Positions 41,541-50,010 of a DNA stretch of 64,000 bases are shown in pieces. The translations under genes were made by a program, and so were the position numbers. Numbering within the stretch: position 1 is the first letter of the stretch; the number at the start of each line of letters is the position of its first letter. A model generated the notes under the pieces. That model was not told where the DNA came from. It saw only the letters and a list, made by a program, of their open reading frames with translations, and ran no database searches. The stretch is from positions 1,054,001 to 1,118,000 of the forward strand of contig NZ_CP118631.1 of the NCBI RefSeq assembly GCF_028993635.1, written 5' to 3'. The stretch comes from Mucilaginibacter sp. SJ (GTDB lineage: Bacteria; Bacteroidota; Bacteroidia; Sphingobacteriales; Sphingobacteriaceae).

Positions 41541-42686
41541 TTACCTGATGTGTAAAACCCCTTCTTTTAAAAGGGCAGAAACTCCTGCAGATGCCTTAAT
41601 ATTTTGAATGAAAACTTCAATTGGTTTGTTTTTTTGAATGGCGCCACTAAATGCTTCATCAGCTGTCGCGGGATCGTCAAAAACTACTTTTACATCAAAC
41701 CAGCGGAGCAGCACATCGCTTATATCGTGAAGTTTAGTATTATGGAAATAATAAATATCATTCATCCAGGCCAGTTCAACAGCAGGATCAAATGGCTGAG
41801 CCCGGAACCCGGCCCCCGATGTATAAACAGCCTGGTAGCCTGGTTGTAAAAGCATTTTTTGCTTATCCTGACCGCTTGTTGATACCGAGCCTTCAACCAA
41901 CGAAGTTACTATTTCATCAGCATGATAAGTATTTACATTAAACTCCGTACCTAAAACTTTTACATCAGTTTGGCCCGTATGAACTATAAAAGGGTAAGCA
42001 GCATTTTTTGCAACTTTAAAAAAAGCTTCGCCTGTTAAATACACTTCCCTGGTTTTGCCTAAAAATGAAAACGGAAAGCGCAGGCTTGATACCGAATTTA
42101 ACCAAACCTGTGTACCGTCTGAAAGTACTATCCGGTAGTTTAATTTTGAAGGAATAACGAGTGTGCTCCACTCCTCACTTTTATTATTATCCACCTGGTA
42201 ACTTAAACCGTTAACACCTTTATTTAAATGAGCAAACGACATATTAATCACCTTTTTGCTGGTATCAGACAGGTTGATATGCTGCCCGTTTGCCAGCCGT
42301 AACTCGATGGCCGGTGTTTTAAGATTTTTTTTTGCAGCAACAAGAGTATTAACAGGTATTTGCCGCCAATAATATCCAGCAGTAAAAGCGATACATAATA
42401 AAGCCGCTACAGAAAGCCATTTTATTGCGCCTGTCCAGTCGGGCCTGATCGAGCGTACCGGCTTTATTTCGCGCTGGATTGTATCCCAGGCTTTATTTTC
42501 ATTAATATTGTTAAAAAAGGTTTGAGCCTTATCTGAAGTAAGTACCTGTTGCATTTCATCCCACAGTTGTTTAATCCGGGGATCATTTTGTATAGCCTGT
42601 TCGAGCAAATGACCGTCTTCCTCACTTATTACCCCCGTAATTTGCTCAATTATCAGTTCCTGAAAATACGCTTTATTGTATGTCAT
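41541..42686 (-). CDS. FecR family anti-sigma protein of the SusC/SusD locus
   Basis: The 381-residue protein has a cytoplasmic N-terminal domain (about 1-85), a membrane helix (about 90-108, WLSVAALLCIAFTAGYYW), a periplasmic FecR domain (about 170-290, with YRIVLSDGTQVWLNSVSSLRFPFSFLGKTREVYLTGEAFFKVAKN and TDVKVLGTEFNVNTY) and a C-terminal DUF4974 domain with DISDVLLRWFDVKVVFDD. It links the STN domain of the SusC protein to the ECF sigma encoded 36 bases upstream. A gap of 242 bases with a candidate promoter separates it from SusC, so the signalling genes and the transport genes may be separate transcripts. Confidence 0.92.
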   Translation of the reverse strand: MTYNKAYFQELIIEQITGVISEEDGHLLEQAIQNDPRIKQLWDEMQQVLTSDKAQTFFNNINENKAWDTIQREIKPVRSIRPDWTGAIKWLSVAALLCIAFTAGYYWRQIPVNTLVAAKKNLKTPAIELRLANGQHINLSDTSKKVINMSFAHLNKGVNGLSYQVDNNKSEEWSTLVIPSKLNYRIVLSDGTQVWLNSVSSLRFPFSFLGKTREVYLTGEAFFKVAKNAAYPFIVHTGQTDVKVLGTEFNVNTYHADEIVTSLVEGSVSTSGQDKQKMLLQPGYQAVYTSGAGFRAQPFDPAVELAWMNDIYYFHNTKLHDISDVLLRWFDVKVVFDDPATADEAFSGAIQKNKPIEVFIQNIKASAGVSALLKEGVLHIR

Positions 42687-42722
42687 TATTTATAAGACCT
42701 CATTATGGATAAAAGGGTGAAC

Positions 42723-43256
42723 TTATTTGGCACTTTTTAACCCTTCTTTTAAAGTTTTTATTGCCAATTTTAAATGAGTTTTCAAAGAATTTATGCTAAT
42801 ACCCATTTCAAGGGCTGCATCTTTATACTTTTTATGCTCATAATGCACCAGGGTAAAAGCCTGCATCCGCTGTATCGACAAATCGGCCAGCACTTTTTCA
42901 GGATAAATTTCTGGTACAGGTATTTCCTCCTCCTCCTCTATTTCGGTAAGTGTATATTTATAATCTACTAATTTTTTTTGCGTTCGTGTTTCGCTTTCAA
43001 CTTTTTTGAGGCATCTGTTGCGGATTGCTGTAGTTAAATAAGCTTTTAATGACGAATTAATATTGGTATATAATTGTCTCTCCCAAAGATCAACAAAAAA
43101 ACCCTGAACGGTATCTTCAGCTTCCATTTCATCCCTTAAAATATAAAAGGCCGATACGTTAAGCAGCTTATAGTATTTTTTAAATACTGCTTCAAAGGCC
43201 TCCTTGTTCCCCAATTTTAATTGCTCAATAATATGAGCATCGTTCAAAATTTCCAT
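42723..43256 (-). CDS. ECF-type RNA polymerase sigma factor of the SusC/SusD locus
   Basis: This 177-residue ECF sigma has region 2 (about 15-80, with FEAVFKKYYKLLNVSAFYILRDEMEAEDTVQGFFVDLWER) and region 4 (about 125-172, LSIQRMQAFTLVHYEHKKYKDAALEMGISINSLKTHLKLAIKTL). The linker carries a run of glutamates (IEEEEEIPVPE). It is shorter than the paralogue at 22966-23574 and lacks its hydrophobic tail. With the adjoining FecR protein it should activate the SusC/SusD operon when substrate binds the receptor. Upstream lies a divergent gap of about 445 bases. Confidence 0.9.
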   Translation of the reverse strand: MEILNDAHIIEQLKLGNKEAFEAVFKKYYKLLNVSAFYILRDEMEAEDTVQGFFVDLWERQLYTNINSSLKAYLTTAIRNRCLKKVESETRTQKKLVDYKYTLTEIEEEEEIPVPEIYPEKVLADLSIQRMQAFTLVHYEHKKYKDAALEMGISINSLKTHLKLAIKTLKEGLKSAK

Positions 43257-43701
43257 GAATTGGTCTTAACTGGTTTATAATTAAATAGGTTGGGCTACTA
43301 TAGAAAGCTAAATGTAAAAACTTTTATTGTCAAAACAACAATTATTAGAAAAATATTGAAAATCTTTCACTCTATTTAAAACCTGAATCTCGAACAGGCC
43401 TTTTTTAATAACCGGACTATTTAAAAATTAAAGTTTATAGCGGATACACCCTGGGTAAATCGTAACCAAACGGGATATACCATGATTTTTTTTAAATATT
43501 TAAAAGCAATCGATTTCGTACAGTAATTAATGTAATAAAAACAATTAAAAGATGAAATACTGATTTTTCTTACAAATCTTTTTAACTCAGGCCATCCAGT
43601 TCAGCATCAAAATTTACCTGGTGCTTTTTTCAAAAATGGGCAAAAAAAACGCTTGTATTTCGCATTTCATTTAATCCGGCTTTGTTTTTAATTTTGTTTT
43701 G
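43257..43701. other. AT-rich divergent intergenic region
   Basis: About 445 bases between the sigma factor gene (minus) and a hypothetical gene (plus). It is AT-rich with several A and T tracts and presumably holds both promoters. I find no clear hairpin, repeat, RNA gene or perfect promoter match. One near match on the minus strand is TTTG followed by TACATTTAG, but its 14-base spacer is too short. Confidence 0.25.
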
Positions 43702-44097
43702 ATGATGAACAGCTTGCAAATTAAACTTCACAAAGGGCAGCTCGATGAGCTAAAGGATGAACCTGCCAGCTTATTGAAATTTTTGAATACTTTATTTGAG
43801 CCTTTTTCAGAAAACCGTAAACAGCTTAAGTATGCCCTTGAACGTGAATTCAGACCTGAAGGCTCGCCGGAAGTGGTCAACTTAAATTTTGACCGGATCA
43901 AATTTGATCAGAACACAGGCCAGGGAAGTTTCCGGATAGTATTAGATATTGATTATGCGTTCGGCTGCGAAGACCTGGTTACCCATAAAAAAAATCAAAC
44001 ATCAGAATGGACTTTCATCGTTGATTACAAGCTTTTGATTATTAATCTTTATAGTTCTCCATATACAGACAGCCGTACAACGTTTGATGAATTTTAA
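43702..44097 (+). CDS. Hypothetical protein
   Basis: The 131-residue protein begins MMNSLQIKLHKGQLDELKDEPASLL. It contains a long helix-like stretch rich in charged residues (FSENRKQLKYALEREFRPEG), then beta-strand-like segments: VNLNFDRIKFDQNTGQGSFRIVLDIDYAFGCEDL and EWTFIVDYKLLIINLYSSPYTDSRTTFDEF. There is no signal peptide or membrane helix, so it is cytoplasmic. I do not recognise a family. Two adjacent ATG codons (43702 and 43705) can serve as start; a TTG precedes them. It is monocistronic. Codon use is like that of its neighbours, so it is a credible gene without assigned function. Confidence 0.6.
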   Translation: MMNSLQIKLHKGQLDELKDEPASLLKFLNTLFEPFSENRKQLKYALEREFRPEGSPEVVNLNFDRIKFDQNTGQGSFRIVLDIDYAFGCEDLVTHKKNQTSEWTFIVDYKLLIINLYSSPYTDSRTTFDEF

Positions 44098-44442
44098 TTA
44101 CGCTGTCAACTAATACTGACAGGTATCAAATCTTTAACTATGTAATCGTATTTTTTTTAAACAGCCCGATATTTTTCATCTCAAGTTTTTTTTACCTCAT
44201 AACTTGTGGTTAAAATAAGAGCTCCCATTTCCATAACACCCACAACATTTAACCCAAGCGAAATTATCTGGTAAAGTATAAGTTACATATTTAATCTTAC
44301 ATTAAAGAAGCCAGACAATCAATGGTAGCAATCACTGAATGATTCTATTATTTTTATCATTATCATTGTTCTTCAAAACCATTGGCAACGCCGGTATCGA
44401 TTTTAAATTGATAAAATCCGGCATACTGATGAAAATAAATAT
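44098..44442. other. Intergenic leader region of the sensor kinase gene
   Basis: About 345 bases, AT-rich. A GCCGG/CCGGC hairpin with an inner TATC-ATTT/AAAT-GATA stem lies at about 44389-44423, 20 bases before the kinase ATG, and could affect translation initiation. Nothing else is recognisable. Confidence 0.25.
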
Positions 44443-46134
44443 ATGAACGTTTTATCAAGGAAGATCCTGCTTGCTTTTTTAGCATTTACTATAATTTTAG
44501 TCATCGCCGCTCTTTTTGTGAGGGACAGGATCACCCAAAGATTGGCGCATACGGCCCAGGTATCGCACCTTATGGATCTTAACAACTCCAGGCCGCAGCA
44601 GGCATTATTACTACTCCACGAAGCCGAGGATCTGTTTCAGTCGTCGCTTGTAGATGCAAGTACCGCTAAAGCTCAGGACTATCAGGATAAACTTTCAATG
44701 GCCTTTGCCGAAATTGACACGCTGCTTAATATGCAGCATGATACTACCAGGCTTAACACAGAACAACGTGCACAACTCCATACATGGCACACTCAAAAGG
44801 TAAAGTTATCTGCCGAGCTCTTCTCCGCCAGACGCGACTTTGACTCGCTGTTAACCACTTATTCAGACCTGAATACGGCGGCAACTCAAAATAGGTTGGC
44901 AGTTAAAAGTAGCCGAACGGTGCAAAACAGCAGCGACACTTTAACTCAACCAGGAAACTTAAAAAGAAAAGGTTTTTTTGCAAGGATCAAAGAGGCTATA
45001 AAAAATAAAAATGCCTATGCAACCGGCACGGGTAATGTTGTTATTAATCACCAAACACGCGTTTACATAGATTCGGTTACTCAAAAGCTCCGAACTAAAG
45101 ATAAATACGCCTATCTCAACAAACTCAAACAGTTAGAACAGAGCAACTTAAAATTACAGGAAACACAACGGCAGCTCATTGTGCTTAATATGCGTATTAC
45201 ACATAAAATGGAGCAATTAATTGCAGCTATTAAAGACATCAACTACAGTATGACCGACGCCTTTAAGGGTTTGGCTTTTAACAGCTACCTTGAAACTACA
45301 AGCTTACTGAATAAACTTTACCTTATTACGCTGTTGCTGCTTTTGGCTTTTGCTATATTGCTGATTGTATTTGTTATTAAACTGGGAAAATCTGAAGAAC
45401 TTTTACTTAAAGAGAATGAACGTGCAGTAATGATAGCCCGGCAAAAAATGGACCTGCTACTGCACATGAGCCATGAAATTCGCAATCCGCTTACATCAAT
45501 AAATGGCTTTCTATACATTTTCAGCAGAACGACACTCACCCCAAAACAGTCGGAAATGTTGGGTACAGTGCGGGCATCATCCGACCTGTTGTTACAAACA
45601 CTCAATGATACACTTGATGCTGCTAAAATGGAAAGCAGTGAACTAAAAATCCATCAAGATCCGTTTTGCCCGGATAAAATATTGAAAGAGGTTATTGAAA
45701 GTATGGCATTCAGCGCCGATAAAAAACAACTGGGATTAAACTATCATTTTGAAGGGGACCCGGACGCTGAAGTTTTGGGCGACAGCTTTAGGCTTAAACA
45801 GATCATGGTGAACCTCATTAGTAATGCCATTAAATATACAGATACCGGTAGCGTAAAGATCATAGCAACCCTGAAATTTGCAGATAGTAAAGGCGCATTA
45901 ACAATTGATATTACTGATACAGGGGCGGGTATCAGCCAGGAACAGCAGGTTAACCTGTTCTCTAAGTACTATCAAACCAATTCGGCCAAAGGCAATACTG
46001 GTACCGGGCTCGGTTTGTACATCTGCAAGCAGTTGCTCGAGTTGCAAAAAGGAAAAATCAGTGTAAAAAGTGATGCTGGTAAAGGAAGCACTTTCAGCTT
46101 TGAAATCCCTTACGAAAAGTATGAAATAGATTAA
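44443..46134 (+). CDS. Transmembrane sensor histidine kinase
   Basis: The protein has 563 residues. A first membrane helix (about 8-27) is followed by a long helical periplasmic domain (about 28-292), a second helix (about 293-313), a short linker helix, HisKA with LLLHMSHEIRNPLTS (phosphoacceptor His344), and an HATPase domain with NLISNAIKYTDTGSVK, ITDTGAGIS and GTGLGLYICKQLLELQ. The periplasmic domain looks like a four-helix bundle or coiled coil rather than a classic ligand pocket. No response regulator is adjacent, so it is an orphan kinase. The gene converges with the DUF5916 gene about 70 bases away. Confidence 0.9.
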   Translation: MNVLSRKILLAFLAFTIILVIAALFVRDRITQRLAHTAQVSHLMDLNNSRPQQALLLLHEAEDLFQSSLVDASTAKAQDYQDKLSMAFAEIDTLLNMQHDTTRLNTEQRAQLHTWHTQKVKLSAELFSARRDFDSLLTTYSDLNTAATQNRLAVKSSRTVQNSSDTLTQPGNLKRKGFFARIKEAIKNKNAYATGTGNVVINHQTRVYIDSVTQKLRTKDKYAYLNKLKQLEQSNLKLQETQRQLIVLNMRITHKMEQLIAAIKDINYSMTDAFKGLAFNSYLETTSLLNKLYLITLLLLLAFAILLIVFVIKLGKSEELLLKENERAVMIARQKMDLLLHMSHEIRNPLTSINGFLYIFSRTTLTPKQSEMLGTVRASSDLLLQTLNDTLDAAKMESSELKIHQDPFCPDKILKEVIESMAFSADKKQLGLNYHFEGDPDAEVLGDSFRLKQIMVNLISNAIKYTDTGSVKIIATLKFADSKGALTIDITDTGAGISQEQQVNLFSKYYQTNSAKGNTGTGLGLYICKQLLELQKGKISVKSDAGKGSTFSFEIPYEKYEID

Positions 46135-46203
46135 CCGCCGGCGTTTTACTTAAAATTGATGTATATACCCAGAATCTTAAAAAACTCTTTATTCTCCAGC
46201 TAA

Positions 46204-48399
46204 TTATAAGTTACACCAGTACGTCCATTTTAAAGTTAACTGCCTGTTTTTTACCGTATAAGGAGATGGCGTGGTATTATCGCCGTAAACAATAAACAGA
46301 TCGGACGCAGGTTTATAGCGCCATTGCAGGCGGGTGTTAATGTTGATATTATCAATCTGCTCGTTATATTGTACATAGGTGGTAAAGTACAAGCTATTGG
46401 TAAAGGTAACGTCAATCTTTGGCCCTACCAGCCAGAAAGTGTTATGGCCAAATGGCTGCGGCAACCTTAAATCATTGAAGGAGGTATTGATAGCAATATT
46501 TACATAAGGCTGAAAACGATAGCCTATTAAACTTGTAATACTGTTGCGTACGCCCTTATCATAATACCCCCCGTGCGATGCTTCCAGCAAATAGGTAAAC
46601 ACATTTTGCGGCTTGGATACAAACTGCACATCAATAGTGTTCCAGTTATGCTCAGAGCCGGTAGGTAATAAACCTTTACCGATATTAGTTGGATCATAAG
46701 GCCTCAGGAGGCGCACATAATCATTTATGCCGGACACAGACAGCGTTGCCCTGTTACGGAATGTGATCAGATATGACAGGATACTCTCATTATCCGTACG
46801 GTGAAACGACTCATCGAAAAAGTAATTGGAGGTAAGCTGGATGCCATGGCTCAGGATATTACCCTGCTTAGGAAAAAAGTTACGGAGTAACAACGGACTC
46901 AGCTTCACATAACCAACACGGGGAACATACCCCACTTCGGCATTGTAGTTCTTACCTACGTACTCCTCCTGCATATAAAGCGTCCAGTATTTGCTCAGGT
47001 ATTGAAAGTGATCAGATAACACGTAATCATGCCCGCTCACGCCGGGCGTAAATGATTTAAGGGCCAATACTTTGCCTGTCCAGATATTACTGCGCGAGGC
47101 AAGGTTAAACTCAGCGCCTATATTACGGTTATAAGCAGTTGATCCGGTATTGGTGCCGGGAATATTGGCAGTAGCGTCCTTATTTACAAATAGGAAAGCG
47201 ATATTTGAGCGATCAAGGATCCGTCTTTGCAGGGTAATGATGCCATAGTTTTCAGGAGCCTGCTGGGCGCTGCCCGAGCCGCCTGTTTGAATATCCATAG
47301 CGCCAATACGCCAGTCCTTATCTAATTTACCGGTCAATCGTGCTCCAAAATCAATCGGTACGTTGAGGCCTATCCGCCTTGAAAAAAAAGGGCGAATATC
47401 AGAGTAACCAAAGTTGGCAAACAGGTCACCATTTTCTAAAAAAAACTGTCGTTTTTCAGGGAAGAAAAGTTCGTATCTGTTGAGGTTGATCACCTGTTGA
47501 TCAACATCAACCTGCGAAAAATCGGGATTGACTGTTAAATCCAGGTTAAGGGCTGGTGTAACGGAGATCTTGGCGTCCCCTCCTATTTCATGTTTATATT
47601 CGGTTTTGGTATTATGCTGATAATCTTTAGATAAACCCGTAAGCGCGTACGGGATTATAGATACGTTGCTGCTGGCTGTTGGGGGCGCTTCGTCCCAAAC
47701 AAGTGTGCCGGTATAAGCCAATGAAGCTGTAGGGAATTGCCGTGGGATGGGTGTCCAGCTTGATTTTTCGGCAGTCTTTAGATCGTTACGGCTAAAGTTG
47801 ATCCCCCATTCCTTTATACCTTTTTTATAACGGATACTTTTAAATGGGATAGATGCTTCCCAAACCCATTTATCAGGGTAATTTTTTACTGCCGAATACC
47901 AGCGGTTATCCCAGCTCAGGTCAACCTTGCCGCCTTCATACATGCTGCCGTCCCACTGCCCTCCCGCCGCGTTGGCACCAAAACTAAAGCCATCGGTACG
48001 AGCATCAAATGGATCCATGAAGATCAGGAAGTTATCATTTTTTACAAAACTGAAATCACGTTTTAACGATTCAACCATGTAAGGCCCTGGCACCGAATTA
48101 TAATTTATGGCTATGATGTACAGGTTTTTATCATCGTAGGTCATCCGCACCTCGGTTTTAACAGTAGCCTTGCTGGTATCCATCGGCAGCACCATAAAAA
48201 AATCTCCCGCCGAATCAGCCTGCATCCAGGCTTGCTCATTCATCACTCCGTCTATATTAATAGCCGAAGCAGCCCTGCGGATATGGTACTTATACCCCGC
48301 GTTCTTTTTTTGAGCCGACGCATAAAAGCAGGTTATACAACATAAGATGATGAGCAAGAATGTTTTTGCCGAAAGCCGGCAATAGCGTTTTAGGGGCAT
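46204..48399 (-). CDS. DUF5916 protein with N-terminal CBM9-like domain
   Basis: The 731-residue protein has a signal peptide (about 1-30, ending FYASAQ). A CBM9-like beta-sandwich follows (about 45-235, with INIDGVMNEQAWMQADSAGDFF, VRMTYDDKNLYIIAINYN and the late IPFKSIRYKKGIKEWGINFSR). The C-terminal DUF5916 region (about 250-731) consists of alternating strands (FFPEKRQFFLENGDLFANFGY, RRIGLNVPIDFGARLTGK, LTLKWTYWCNL) that probably form an outer-membrane barrel. Members are common in Bacteroidota, sometimes near peptidases or glycan genes; their role is unknown. The ATG at 48399 is chosen because the signal peptide begins there; the open frame extends to 48504. Confidence 0.82.
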   Translation of the reverse strand: MPLKRYCRLSAKTFLLIILCCITCFYASAQKKNAGYKYHIRRAASAINIDGVMNEQAWMQADSAGDFFMVLPMDTSKATVKTEVRMTYDDKNLYIIAINYNSVPGPYMVESLKRDFSFVKNDNFLIFMDPFDARTDGFSFGANAAGGQWDGSMYEGGKVDLSWDNRWYSAVKNYPDKWVWEASIPFKSIRYKKGIKEWGINFSRNDLKTAEKSSWTPIPRQFPTASLAYTGTLVWDEAPPTASSNVSIIPYALTGLSKDYQHNTKTEYKHEIGGDAKISVTPALNLDLTVNPDFSQVDVDQQVINLNRYELFFPEKRQFFLENGDLFANFGYSDIRPFFSRRIGLNVPIDFGARLTGKLDKDWRIGAMDIQTGGSGSAQQAPENYGIITLQRRILDRSNIAFLFVNKDATANIPGTNTGSTAYNRNIGAEFNLASRSNIWTGKVLALKSFTPGVSGHDYVLSDHFQYLSKYWTLYMQEEYVGKNYNAEVGYVPRVGYVKLSPLLLRNFFPKQGNILSHGIQLTSNYFFDESFHRTDNESILSYLITFRNRATLSVSGINDYVRLLRPYDPTNIGKGLLPTGSEHNWNTIDVQFVSKPQNVFTYLLEASHGGYYDKGVRNSITSLIGYRFQPYVNIAINTSFNDLRLPQPFGHNTFWLVGPKIDVTFTNSLYFTTYVQYNEQIDNININTRLQWRYKPASDLFIVYGDNTTPSPYTVKNRQLTLKWTYWCNL

Positions 48400-48570
48400 T
48401 AAGATAAGGGTATATAAGTTTATTGGATCACGAATTTTAAAACTACATTTTTTTAGCAAAAGTAAATGCCTTGTATCATATAATTTACCGCTTCGTTTCC
48501 CCAAGCAATAGCTATATACCTATTAATCAGCAAAATATACTTAGCTCCGGTAAATTAGGTTTATTCATTT

Positions 48571-48614
48571 AACCAACAGCCCGCTTAACCAATCGGTTAA
48601 GCGGGCTGTTGGTT
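48571..48614. repeat. Perfect 20-base hairpin without T tract
   Basis: AACCAACAGCCCGCTTAACC at 48571-48590 and its exact complement at 48595-48614 enclose only an AATC loop. It lies in the 353-base gap upstream of the DUF5916 gene and beyond the stop of the M20 peptidase gene. No run of T follows on either strand, so it is not a standard terminator; it could protect a transcript end. Confidence 0.7.
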
Positions 48615-48670
48615 ACCCGTTATCATATGTTTGAAATCCTGTGGGCTTTGAAAGGCAATAACAAATCCGG

Positions 48671-48716
48671 AGAATCCAGACTTACGAAGTTTGAAAAGTT
48701 CTCAAGTCTGGATTCT
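48671..48716. repeat. Interspersed palindromic element near the M20 peptidase stop
   Basis: AGAATCCAGACTT (48671-48683) and AAGTCTGGATTCT (48704-48716) are perfect 13-base arms around 20 bases containing ACGAAGTTTGAAAAGTTC. The CGAAGTTT core is shared with the palindrome at 19712-19742. The element lies 37 bases beyond the peptidase stop codon. Confidence 0.6.
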
Positions 48717-48752
48717 ACAACATGTCATGAGTAACTTTTTATTTTTAAAATG

Positions 48753-49817
48753 TTAATTAATACTCTCCAGCATCTTAATATACAACTCAATGCCTTCCCT
48801 GATCTCATCTACATAAACAAACTCATCGGCAGTATGTGAACGTGCGGAATCGCCGGGGCCAACTTTTATGGAAGGGATATCCAGCAATGATTGATCGGAT
48901 GTTGTTGGTGAGCCATAGGTGGTACGGCCAAGCGCTATGCCAGCCTGAACTATGGGATGTTCTTTAGGGATAGATGATGGTTTTAACCTGATAGAACGCG
49001 GTTTTACATCGCTGGCAACATGCTCACGGATAATCTCCAGCACTTCCTCATTACGGTAAGCATCAGTTACACGCACATCAACGGTATACACGCAGCTGGC
49101 AGGCACAACGTTGTGTTGTGAGCCAGCATTAATAATAGTCACCGACATTTTTATCGGCCCAAAAACTTCTGATTCTTTCGGAAACTTAAAAGTACGGAAC
49201 CATTCAATATCTGTTAATGCTTTGTAGATAGCGTTCTCTCCTTCTTCGCGGGCGGCATGTCCGGCACGGCCATGAGCAGTACAATCTAACACCATTAAAC
49301 CCCGTTCGGCAATTGCCAACTGCATCAGGGTTGGCTCACCTACTATGCCAAAAGATAGTTGCCCTAAATCGGGAATGATCAGTTCCAGACCGTTTACGCC
49401 TGAAATTTCTTCTTCGGCAGTAGTCGCCAGGCAGAAATTATATTTCAGGTTCTCCTTATCATGAAAATAAAGAAATACGGCTATCAGTGAAACAAGACAG
49501 CCTCCGGCATCATTACTGCCAAGGCCATATAATTTACCATCTTCAATTTTGGCATCGTAAGGATCGCGTGTATAGCCCGAATTGGGCTTTACAGTATCAT
49601 GATGTGAGTTAAGGAGGATAGTTTCTTTAGCCGGGTCGAAGTGTTTATTCCAGGCCCAGATATTGTTAAGCTTACGATGAGTGGTTACCCCATGCGACTG
49701 CAGGAATTCGTTGATCAGATCGGCTGTGCGATCTTCTTCTTTACTAAACGACGGGATGGATATTAGTTGTTGCAGTAATGTTACCGCCAGTTGAAATAAA
49801 TTGCTTGTGTCAGTCAT
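48753..49817 (-). CDS. M20 family metallopeptidase, ArgE/DapE-like deacylase
   Basis: The 354-residue protein is a di-zinc amidohydrolase of the M20 family. Metal and catalytic residues are visible: His72 and Asp74 in LNSHHDTV, Asp103 in YGLGSNDAGG, the TAEEE glutamates at about 135-137, Glu161 in VGEPT, and a His in RSHTADEF near the C-terminus. The inserted dimerisation domain (about 175-285) is present, with HGRAGHAA. The sequence resembles the enzymes that Bacteroidota annotate as acetylornithine deacetylase in arginine synthesis (some accept N-succinyl-ornithine). No other arginine gene is nearby, so the substrate is unproven. Upstream is the KgtP-like permease, separated by an inverted-repeat element. 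Confidence 0.87.
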   Translation of the reverse strand: MTDTSNLFQLAVTLLQQLISIPSFSKEEDRTADLINEFLQSHGVTTHRKLNNIWAWNKHFDPAKETILLNSHHDTVKPNSGYTRDPYDAKIEDGKLYGLGSNDAGGCLVSLIAVFLYFHDKENLKYNFCLATTAEEEISGVNGLELIIPDLGQLSFGIVGEPTLMQLAIAERGLMVLDCTAHGRAGHAAREEGENAIYKALTDIEWFRTFKFPKESEVFGPIKMSVTIINAGSQHNVVPASCVYTVDVRVTDAYRNEEVLEIIREHVASDVKPRSIRLKPSSIPKEHPIVQAGIALGRTTYGSPTTSDQSLLDIPSIKVGPGDSARSHTADEFVYVDEIREGIELYIKMLESIN

Positions 49818-49869
49818 AAATTTAAGGGTTATCCCTTGTGATGAACGGGCAAAATTAATACTTTTTATT

Positions 49870-50010
49870 GATCAGAATTTTCAGAATTCAAGAATTCGCA
49901 GAATTGACATCAGAAATATTAGCCTCATTGATCTATAATTAACCATTAAATAACAATTAATTAACGCACCCATTCAGTTAATTCTAAAATTCTGTAAATT
50001 CTGATTCAAA
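49870..50010. repeat. Imperfect inverted repeat built of CAGAATT units
   Basis: The left arm (about 49870-49907) has repeated CAGAATT/AGAATTC units; the right arm (about 49977-50010) has the complementary AATTCTG units. About 70 AT-rich bases separate the arms. The right arm directly abuts the stop codon of the KgtP-like permease gene. The structure resembles the elements at 54318-54426 and 48671-48716. Confidence 0.5.
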
